A DNA stretch of 32,123 bases from an uncultured bacterium. GTDB taxonomy: Bacteria; Cyanobacteriota; Vampirovibrionia; Gastranaerophilales; Gastranaerophilaceae. The position numbers were made by a program, and so were the translations under genes. The notes under the pieces are model-generated. The model was not told the origin of the DNA. It worked only from the letters and a program-made list of their open reading frames with translations, and made no database searches. The DNA is taken from NCBI GenBank assembly GCA_900320675.1, contig ONTD01000018.1, positions 1-32,123 of the forward strand, given 5' to 3'. Positions within the stretch are counted from its first letter, which is position 1, and each line of letters begins with the position of its first letter. Shown here one piece after another: positions 15,088-22,617 of this stretch.

Positions 15088-18000
15088 CCCACTTAAAACT
15101 TTTAACGTAAGTAAATCCGTTTATATCACCGTCAATAAGTACTGCAAAAATTCTTGATATTGTTGCATCTGGATACTTAGGAATTTTATCAATCTTAGCC
15201 TCAACCTCAGGAGACAATTCTGTATTTTTCAAAAACGGAATCGTATTCAGTAATGTATTTAGAGAAAGATTTTTTAGTTTACCAAATACAGAGGTTAAGT
15301 TTGTGGAAAGAGTACCATACACTTCCATCTTTGCTATATAAGTCTCAAGATTATATGAACCGTTCAAAAACAGACTTAAATCTTTACCCATTGAATAAAC
15401 TTCTATATTATTAACCTGAGTACCATCTAAATCAAATTTACCTGTAATACTTTTAAATTCTCCTGTCTTTAAAGGAGTAATCAGGTCAATTATATTATTA
15501 ATCGATATACGAGTAATCCCGCTAGTAACAATATTTGTAGCTTTTAATAGGTATTCCAAAGAACCTAATTTCGGCATTCTGCCATCAGTAATTATAAAAT
15601 TGCCGTTTCCGGAAAGAGTTTTCATACAATCTTCTTGATTTAAGCCGGTACATTTTATATTTAATTTTCCGTTTGCAGTACCAAAGAACTGACTCTTCAT
15701 ATTGAATAATGATTCCGCTATAGATTGAGCATTAAATTTATTTATGTTCACATGAAAATCTAACTTATTTGACTGCAAATTGTACGTACCGTTTCCGTCC
15801 GCAGAACCTTCTGCCAATTTTAGGATATAATCTTTTATTTTTAAAATTTTCTTGCTGTCTATTGAAAAATGAGCCAAAAAATCAGTTGCATTCAGTTCTT
15901 GAATTTTTATTTTATCAGCAGTAATTGAACCTGATTTTACTATAACATCTGTAGTATTAATATTTTTAGCGTTTTCATCAACCCCAAGATGTTGTTTATA
16001 TAATGTAGCATCATAATCGTGCGCCGCATTAGATATCTCGTTGAAATCCAACAAATCACAATGTACTTTTAAATTATTTATCACGTAAGGCGGAGTAAGT
16101 TTATTTTTTATAACAGCATCTACGGATATATTACTATTCATAACGGAACTCGTACCTGTAACATTAATAATATCAGGTTTAAAATTAAAATTAACATCTT
16201 TTACATTAGCGTTAACCATAGGAATATCTATACCTGATATTTTAAATGTACCGAGAATTTTAGGATTCAACATTTCACCGTTAACAGTTAAATTTGACAT
16301 GAAAGTTCCCTGCTTCATAAACGGCTTTTTAAAAATTATATTAAAGATTTTTGCATCTGTCGGAGTATTGGTTTTGACCTTAAAATTATTAAAGCGCATA
16401 TTATTATTCGCAAGAAGTTGAATTCCTCCACTGGCAGTCAATTGAGTATTAGGAATTTTTCTGCCGTTCTGAGAAGTAATAATTTTGTCGTATTTAAAAC
16501 TGTTTAACTTTACCCAATCTTTGCCGGACAAGCTATCAATGTCAATAGCAACTCCATGAATTAAATCCCCTATTGTTGCTCCCATATAGTATATTGACGA
16601 ATTCTTGTCAAGCTTCAATTCCGTTTTTGCATTTAATTTGTTTATTGAACCGCTTAATTTAGAAGATAAAATTGCATCCCCTTTTAATTTTATCGGATAA
16701 ACAGATTTCGCATTAAAGAACTGATCAAAAAATTCTTGAGTAGGCTTTGCATTACAGTAAATATTTAAATCCGGATTGTCCGTGGATACACCGGATATTT
16801 TACCGTTTAGAAATACCGGCATATCGCCCGCAAGAGCATTTATACGATTTAAATTAAGGTTATCGTCGTCATACAAAGCATTCCCGTCAAGAATTTTTAT
16901 TTTCATGATTTTTGGTTTGTACACAAAACTAATATCTGAAAGTTGTGTAAATACTCTTATATTATTATTTTTAATTTTTGAAGCAATATCAACAAAACCT
17001 TTAAACTGCCCAAATTCATTGAATCTTGGTAATTCCGGAATTTCCAACTCGTTTAATGCAGACAGGTCAAATTTTTTCATTGAAAAATAACCGTTATATG
17101 CCTGTTTATCGGTCATAATATTATCAACATCGACTTGCAAATTAAACGGATTATTCTTTAAAGTACCCTTAATAGGAGAAACATGTACATGTCCGTTTTT
17201 AACATTAAACTCACTGTTATTTACAAGAATAGGAGCCTTTGATCCATAATTACTATAAATTCTTCCTTTTGCAACAATTTTACTGTAATCAAATTTATCA
17301 ATATTTATAACCCCTTTATAGTGTCCTGAAAAAGAGGTGTTAATGCTACTTAATCCCGGAATAGGTATGATTTTATTTCCGTAAAATAATTTTGCAATTT
17401 TCCATCCGTCATATGCACTAAATTTATGAGAATATGCATTTGCAGTCAATACATTATTTTTAATAAACCCATTTGCAGTTATCGGAGAATTTACAAGATT
17501 TGCATCAATTTTAAAGCTACCGTCATTTTTATCAAAATTTACAATCCCGTTTATATTAGATGCAGGAACTTTTTCGGGGAAAAATGTCATTGAGTTGGAT
17601 AAAAATTCTATCCAACCTTTAGCAAACAAATCCTTATTAAATACAGGCTGCACTCCCCTGTTTACATGCCCGAATACCGTAATAAAGACCTTTGTCTTAC
17701 CGTTTGCTGATGTAATCGGAGAAAGCATATGCTGTAACTCTTTAAGAATTGGTGAAGTATTCACGATTTTTAATAAATCCTGAGAATTTTGTCCGTCTCC
17801 TTTTACATCAACAGACAAATCGCCTTTCATAGTACACTTTCCGTTAACATCAACCGGCAAACCGTTTAGATTCAAAGAAGTTGTTTTAAAATCAACATCA
17901 TCTCCGTCAAATTTTACCCAGCCTGCAACATTTTTTGCAACCATATTATTTATTTCAATAAACGATGCGGTTCCGTTTCGAAAATTTATCTGTCCCCACG

Positions 18001-19528
18001 CATGAGGGTCCTGTTTTGTTCCGGAAATTCTAAACGCGGCATTTCCAAATCCGGCCGGAACATCCATCATCGGAACAGGTCCGAGCTCAAATTTAAATAT
18101 CTCCCTCAACGGCATTAAAACTTTTTTCGCTTTTACCAAATTTATATTTTTAGTTGTTTTAATATCCAAATCAGAATATCTTTCTCTAAATAGCTTAAAA
18201 GAACCCTTTACATCAACATATTCGTTTGGATCGGTTAAAACATGGGCATCCAGCTTCATGGTATGTTTGTCAAAATTAAGTTTTATCAAAGCATTTTGAG
18301 GTGCATCTTTAATAGGTTCAACAAGATACACATCCGTTAATAAAACATTTCCGTACAAATTCGGGTAATCCGCATCACCTACAATATCGAGATTTCCCGT
18401 AGCATTTCCGTATATAGTGTGTTCTTTTAATTTTCTGAAATTGAAATCCGGATTTAAGTTTTCATCCCCCGGAAAGAGAGGTATTATATTTTCCCCTCTT
18501 GCATGGTTTACGGTTGCTTTTAAATCCAGTTTCGGAAATTTTGCACCTGTCTTATACACGCCGCCGGAAAGCATTGCATCTATACCCTTTGAAAGAATTT
18601 TAAAATTATTTATTTTGACACCATCATTAATTACATTTACATCACTCGTAATATTGAGCGGATTATCACAATATATTGAAGTATCCTTAGTATCAAGCAT
18701 CACCGCAAGCTTGTCTATACTTATATTCGATTTTATGTTCTTGTGTCCGTGAGACTTCTTCGTTTTGGAAGTATAATTTACAATCCCGCTTAAATTTTTA
18801 ATTTTACCTTTTGTAAGAGTCTTAGCATATTCATTAAACTCCGACAAATCCAAATCTTTTAGACTTACGTTTAGTTTTATCTTATCCTCGGAAACCTTCT
18901 GTAAAGGCAAATCTAAATCAACATCCGCAATTAATTTTGAAATTTTATCTCCAATTAATAATTGTGAATCAGTAGAAAAACTAATATTTTTATTTGCTTT
19001 GTAATTATCTATTTTAAAATAACTACCGATTAATTTTATATTTTTATTTTGGACTTCATCATTCAAAGAAATATCGTATTTACCAAGATTTGCTGACAAT
19101 TTTTCAAGAGTAAACTTAGGATTGTTCTGCAACTTTATCGGGTATTGTCCCAATTTAAAGTTATGATTTTTATCGTAAATCACATTCGCATACAGTCCAT
19201 CAGCTTTTAATTTTGAAATATTAATATTCTTAAATAGCAACGGAATTAACTTAATATTAATATAAGGTCTGTCGATTGCCATAGCCTTGGTATTGTCATC
19301 ATTTAACACATTTAATTCTTCAGCTCTGAAAATTATAGAAGGAATAATGCCAGCCCTAATTTTAGGATTAACTAAGTCAACCTTATAACCCGCCATATTT
19401 TGTATTGTTCTCTCAGCAAAATTTTCGAATTTTGAATTATTTAAGGCTAAAGGAATCCCCAACAAATACCCGCCATATAATATAGCGGTACAACTTAATA
19501 TAATAATCGCTGCAATTTTTCTCTTCAT
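15080..19528 (-). CDS. Very long AsmA/YhdP-like envelope protein
   Basis: A 1482-aa protein with one N-terminal membrane anchor (residues about 4-27) and a very long periplasmic region of repeated beta-strand units (recurring patterns of the type NGxxxGxxxNPxLD). The C-terminus fits an AsmA-like domain: LSGNGNFIITDGRMPKLG, GEFKSITGKFDLDG, and a final amphipathic segment. AsmA, YhdP and TamB proteins are bridge-like proteins linked to lipid or outer-membrane protein traffic between the two membranes; which subgroup this belongs to is uncertain. No Shine-Dalgarno precedes the ATG, and the promoter lies so close that the leader is only about 4 nt. Its presence supports a diderm cell. Confidence 0.82.
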   Translation of the reverse strand: MKRKIAAIIILSCTAILYGGYLLGIPLALNNSKFENFAERTIQNMAGYKVDLVNPKIRAGIIPSIIFRAEELNVLNDDNTKAMAIDRPYINIKLIPLLFKNINISKLKADGLYANVIYDKNHNFKLGQYPIKLQNNPKFTLEKLSANLGKYDISLNDEVQNKNIKLIGSYFKIDNYKANKNISFSTDSQLLIGDKISKLIADVDLDLPLQKVSEDKIKLNVSLKDLDLSEFNEYAKTLTKGKIKNLSGIVNYTSKTKKSHGHKNIKSNISIDKLAVMLDTKDTSIYCDNPLNITSDVNVINDGVKINNFKILSKGIDAMLSGGVYKTGAKFPKLDLKATVNHARGENIIPLFPGDENLNPDFNFRKLKEHTIYGNATGNLDIVGDADYPNLYGNVLLTDVYLVEPIKDAPQNALIKLNFDKHTMKLDAHVLTDPNEYVDVKGSFKLFRERYSDLDIKTTKNINLVKAKKVLMPLREIFKFELGPVPMMDVPAGFGNAAFRISGTKQDPHAWGQINFRNGTASFIEINNMVAKNVAGWVKFDGDDVDFKTTSLNLNGLPVDVNGKCTMKGDLSVDVKGDGQNSQDLLKIVNTSPILKELQHMLSPITSANGKTKVFITVFGHVNRGVQPVFNKDLFAKGWIEFLSNSMTFFPEKVPASNINGIVNFDKNDGSFKIDANLVNSPITANGFIKNNVLTANAYSHKFSAYDGWKIAKLFYGNKIIPIPGLSSINTSFSGHYKGVINIDKFDYSKIVAKGRIYSNYGSKAPILVNNSEFNVKNGHVHVSPIKGTLKNNPFNLQVDVDNIMTDKQAYNGYFSMKKFDLSALNELEIPELPRFNEFGQFKGFVDIASKIKNNNIRVFTQLSDISFVYKPKIMKIKILDGNALYDDDNLNLNRINALAGDMPVFLNGKISGVSTDNPDLNIYCNAKPTQEFFDQFFNAKSVYPIKLKGDAILSSKLSGSINKLNAKTELKLDKNSSIYYMGATIGDLIHGVAIDIDSLSGKDWVKLNSFKYDKIITSQNGRKIPNTQLTASGGIQLLANNNMRFNNFKVKTNTPTDAKIFNIIFKKPFMKQGTFMSNLTVNGEMLNPKILGTFKISGIDIPMVNANVKDVNFNFKPDIINVTGTSSVMNSNISVDAVIKNKLTPPYVINNLKVHCDLLDFNEISNAAHDYDATLYKQHLGVDENAKNINTTDVIVKSGSITADKIKIQELNATDFLAHFSIDSKKILKIKDYILKLAEGSADGNGTYNLQSNKLDFHVNINKFNAQSIAESLFNMKSQFFGTANGKLNIKCTGLNQEDCMKTLSGNGNFIITDGRMPKLGSLEYLLKATNIVTSGITRISINNIIDLITPLKTGEFKSITGKFDLDGTQVNNIEVYSMGKDLSLFLNGSYNLETYIAKMEVYGTLSTNLTSVFGKLKNLSLNTLLNTIPFLKNTELSPEVEAKIDKIPKYPDATISRIFAVLIDGDINGFTYVKSFKWVK

Positions 19529-19538
19529 ATCTGGTCAT

Positions 19539-19568
19539 ATTATATTACACACATACCATAATTAGCAA
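19539..19568 (-). promoter_or_regulatory. Promoter of the AsmA-like gene, near-leaderless
   Basis: On the - strand TTGCTA (19568-19563), an 18-bp spacer and TATAAT (19544-19539). The predicted start is near 19532, 4 nt before the ATG at 19528. There is no Shine-Dalgarno in the interval. Confidence 0.55.
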
Positions 19569-19652
19569 TCTTTTATTTTTAAAACATAAACTTTTTGGGG
19601 ATTATAAATTTCTGCAAAACTATAATAATACATATATGGTGGTAAAGTAACT

Positions 19653-19817
19653 ATGGATCTGTTAAATTATACAAAAAATTTATATAAAAAAATCAAATAC
19701 TATGACCAAAAGGCGGAAAAAAACAATTTTCAACCCAAAAATCCAAATCCTTTTTCATATAAAGAACCCATTGATATCACAATTATTTGGGTACAAAACA
19801 ATGATAAAAAATTGTAA
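19653..19817 (+). CDS. Possible small protein, 54 aa
   Basis: A short ORF (MDLLNYTKNLYKKIKYYD at its start, ending ITIIWVQNNDKKL) in the 328-bp gap between the AsmA-like gene and ruvC. A TATAAT box at 19621-19626 and a weak GGTGG upstream of the ATG support expression. It is rich in Lys, Asn and Tyr, has no signal peptide or known motif, and I do not recognise it. The coding case is modest; the rest of the gap holds the divergent AsmA promoter and the ruvC promoter. Confidence 0.4.
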   Translation: MDLLNYTKNLYKKIKYYDQKAEKNNFQPKNPNPFSYKEPIDITIIWVQNNDKKL

Positions 19818-19841
19818 AAATAAAGCCACAATCATTTAATA

Positions 19842-19850
19842 TGCTATAAT
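19842..19850 (+). promoter_or_regulatory. Extended -10 promoter of ruvC, apparently leaderless
   Basis: TGCTATAAT is an extended -10 (TG at 19842-19843, TATAAT at 19845-19850). The -35 region is poor, as is allowed for extended -10 promoters. The predicted +1 is 19857, the A of the ruvC ATG, with the same six-base gap between -10 and ATG as in uvrC. Confidence 0.6.
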
Positions 19851-19856
19851 TTATTT

Positions 19857-20324
19857 ATGAAAATACTAGGCATAGATCCCGGAATGGCAATAGTAGGCTA
19901 TTCTTTAATAGATTACGACAACAACGAATACAAGCTGATTTCATCAGGTTCCATACAAACAGCAAAGGGGGAAAGGGAATCCTCCAGATTATTAGAAATA
20001 TACAATGACATGCAAACAATTTTGGAAAAACTTGAACCTGATGTTGCTGCAATAGAAAAATTGTTTTTTGTTCACAATCAAACTACAGTAATGCCGGTGG
20101 CACATGCCAGAGGGGTAATTTTAACAGTGCTTGAGATGCACAATATCCCTATATTTGAATACACCCCAATGGAAGTAAAAAAAGTCCTCACCGGATTTGG
20201 CAGAGCTGACAAACGTGAAGTTGAACAGATGGTTAAACTTACCCTTAATACAGATACCTTGCCAAAACTCGACGATACAGTTGATTCGATTGCTATAGCA
20301 ATTTGTCATACAAGAAAAATATAA
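19857..20324 (+). CDS. ruvC: Holliday junction resolvase RuvC
   Basis: A dimeric endonuclease that cuts Holliday junctions after RuvAB branch migration. The 155-aa protein has the four acidic active-site positions of the family in ILGIDPGMAIVGYS (first Asp), AIEKLFF (Glu) and the C-terminal DDTVDSIAIAICH (two Asp). VAHARGVIL, YTPMEVKKVLTGFGRADK and the normal length complete the picture. There is no Shine-Dalgarno; the ATG coincides with the predicted transcription start. It ends only 3 bp from the stop of the convergent GH57 gene, with no terminator between them. ruvA and ruvB are not in the window. Confidence 0.96.
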   Translation: MKILGIDPGMAIVGYSLIDYDNNEYKLISSGSIQTAKGERESSRLLEIYNDMQTILEKLEPDVAAIEKLFFVHNQTTVMPVAHARGVILTVLEMHNIPIFEYTPMEVKKVLTGFGRADKREVEQMVKLTLNTDTLPKLDDTVDSIAIAICHTRKI

Positions 20325-20327
20325 CAA

Positions 20328-22556
20328 TTAATCTCTTCTGATATTTAATAGCATTTCGTTCGGAATAAATACATCATTTAAACCGACTGCAGCATTTACA
20401 AACACAAATTCCATATTTTCTTCATGATTTATATCTAAACTGTCAAACGGTATTTGTAAATCTATAACTTTATCAAATACAAATTTTATATCTTTTGAAC
20501 TGCCCAATGCCCACAAATTATTCGGAATAGATTTGATTAACCTGACAAACTTTAATTCCCCATGGATCAATGAAATTTGTATTTCATTATGAAATTTTTG
20601 CTTCGTTATAGGTAAAACATCGTCAGTTTTATTTATCAGTCTAATCGGAGACAAGGAATGTTTTTTTGAAGAATTACGGGTATAAACATACATTTGGTAA
20701 ATCCAATTTTTTGTAACCGGATTAGATAAAACGTAATTGTTAACGTAAAATCTTAAATATAAATTATCCTTGTCATAACCAAAACATATCCTGTCAAAAA
20801 ATTTATTTTCCTTTAAAACAGGTCCGTCCGGAATATCAATACATCCCGCATTAATCCAAGAATCATCATCTTCTTCCCCGTCAATAAGCGGTTTAATTTC
20901 ACCTTTAGGATATCTTGACGGCTTTGTCGCCATAGATAGCAACGGTTCATCCAAATATTCAGGAGGTTCTAAACCTAAATATACGTAAACATTTTTTAAA
21001 TGTTCCCTAAATAAGTAGTCGAAAATGTTATCACGTCCGGAATCGTTTGGTTCTCCGTACCACCAAAACCAATCACTGCCTTCACAAATAAATAATTCCT
21101 TTTTTGCATCTTCTATATGCATATTAAGAGGATGCTGCTTTACAAACTTTGAAAAATCGTCTCTTACATTTTTTAAATATTGCCAAGCTAAATTTTTAAT
21201 AGGCTCATCTATCCATAATTTAAAATTTCTGTTTATCCAAGAACCTGCCTGTATTTTATTTAATGGTTTATGATTTTTTTCTTTGTCTAAATACTCACTT
21301 ATTAAAACTGTTTCTAAAGAGTCATCTTCCGATATTAGCTTATACAAAGTATTTAAGAAAATATTGCCGTCTTGAGGGTAATTTTCCCAACAATTTTCAC
21401 CATCCATAGCGATCGTTAACAAATGATTTTCATCAGGAGAGGACAATAATTTACTTTGCATTACCTTTATTCGTTCATACAAATCTTTAGCCGCCAATTC
21501 CGAATCAAAATTCGGATATTCAAAACTTATCAAATTAGAAATCATTGAATTTCTGAATATCATTTTAACTCCGGATTTATGCTCATAAGATTTCACCAAA
21601 TGATAAGGTTCTTCCATATACCCCTTAAAATCACGGATAAATTCAAAATTTATGGAGCTTGCAAGTATACCTTCATCAGATATAGACCAATCAACTCCCA
21701 ATGATTTAAATAATTCCAATTCTTGCGAACTGATACAATGCTCAGAAGGCCATATCCCCCTCGGACGCACACCTATTAATTCTTCAATTCTGTCTAAGGC
21801 AGCTTCTGTTTGCATTTTAGCGTCCAAAGACATTTTTAAATTTGATGGCAAGCCCTCTTTATTTGAAATGTTTGCAGAATTTATATCCAATAATATCGGT
21901 AAAATCGGGTGATAATACGGACTTGTTGTAACCTCAACTTTACCTCGCTCAACAAAATCTTTATACGTAGGAATAATTTTTCTTATTATATCACGCTGCA
22001 TCTCAATTATTGTGCATCTGTCTTCATATGTGTAATTTTTTCCCTTTTTCAAAAGCTTTTTGAGTAACGGGTAATCCTTTACGTAAACCGGATCAAACCA
22101 AACCATATTAAACAATGCCATCAAATCGGAATATTCTTGATCTGTGAACGCATTTACATCAACCTCTCTAAATGATTGGCGCTTCTGAAACAAACGGTTA
22201 TACTCAGGATAAGGATAAATCATCGTTTTATAATTTGCATCAAAAAAATTATTTAATATAAATTCCTTATCCTCGTCATTTAATTCTTCTATCGGAGTAA
22301 CAGTTAACCGTGAATGCAGGTCATGAGCACCTTTAATTCCGTAATCTATAAACGCATCCAATAACACCGGTACCAAATTTACGTTGACCTTTATATTTTT
22401 ATAATTATCGGTTATCGTAATCATATCAAGATAATCTTTTACCGCATGCAGCCTCACCCATGCCATCAAGTAATCACCATCAGGCGAAAGCTGGTACACA
22501 GGTTGATGCATATGCCAATAGAACGCAATTGATAATTTTTTTGTATTACTCATCAT
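20328..22556 (-). CDS. Glycoside hydrolase family 57 protein
   Basis: GH57 enzymes act on alpha-glucans (amylase, amylopullulanase, 4-alpha-glucanotransferase or branching enzyme). The 742-aa protein has the conserved N-terminal WHMHQPV (14-20), SPYYHPILP (212-220), the nucleophile region GIWPSEHC with Glu272, and the acid/base region IAMDGENCW with Asp385. After the catalytic barrel and helical domain, residues from about 565 to the end form a beta-rich accessory module (KPLIDGEEDDDSWINAGCIDI onward). No signal peptide, so it probably works on cytoplasmic storage glucan. The exact activity cannot be assigned. GGAG lies 12 nt before the first of two consecutive ATGs, so either could be used. 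It has its own promoter. Confidence 0.9.
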   Translation of the reverse strand: MMSNTKKLSIAFYWHMHQPVYQLSPDGDYLMAWVRLHAVKDYLDMITITDNYKNIKVNVNLVPVLLDAFIDYGIKGAHDLHSRLTVTPIEELNDEDKEFILNNFFDANYKTMIYPYPEYNRLFQKRQSFREVDVNAFTDQEYSDLMALFNMVWFDPVYVKDYPLLKKLLKKGKNYTYEDRCTIIEMQRDIIRKIIPTYKDFVERGKVEVTTSPYYHPILPILLDINSANISNKEGLPSNLKMSLDAKMQTEAALDRIEELIGVRPRGIWPSEHCISSQELELFKSLGVDWSISDEGILASSINFEFIRDFKGYMEEPYHLVKSYEHKSGVKMIFRNSMISNLISFEYPNFDSELAAKDLYERIKVMQSKLLSSPDENHLLTIAMDGENCWENYPQDGNIFLNTLYKLISEDDSLETVLISEYLDKEKNHKPLNKIQAGSWINRNFKLWIDEPIKNLAWQYLKNVRDDFSKFVKQHPLNMHIEDAKKELFICEGSDWFWWYGEPNDSGRDNIFDYLFREHLKNVYVYLGLEPPEYLDEPLLSMATKPSRYPKGEIKPLIDGEEDDDSWINAGCIDIPDGPVLKENKFFDRICFGYDKDNLYLRFYVNNYVLSNPVTKNWIYQMYVYTRNSSKKHSLSPIRLINKTDDVLPITKQKFHNEIQISLIHGELKFVRLIKSIPNNLWALGSSKDIKFVFDKVIDLQIPFDSLDINHEENMEFVFVNAAVGLNDVFIPNEMLLNIRRD

Positions 22557-22584
22557 CGATTATCTTAACTCCGACCGTAAAACA

Positions 22585-22614
22585 ATTATAACACCGACAG
22601 ATTACAATTGTAAA
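22585..22614 (-). promoter_or_regulatory. Promoter of the GH57 gene
   Basis: On the - strand TTTACA (22614-22609), an 18-bp spacer and TATAAT (22590-22585) lie in the 61-bp gap after the 819-aa gene. The -35 overlaps a 12-bp palindrome (TTACAATTGTAA, 22602-22613) that could bind a regulator. Confidence 0.6.
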
Positions 22615-22617
22615 TAT

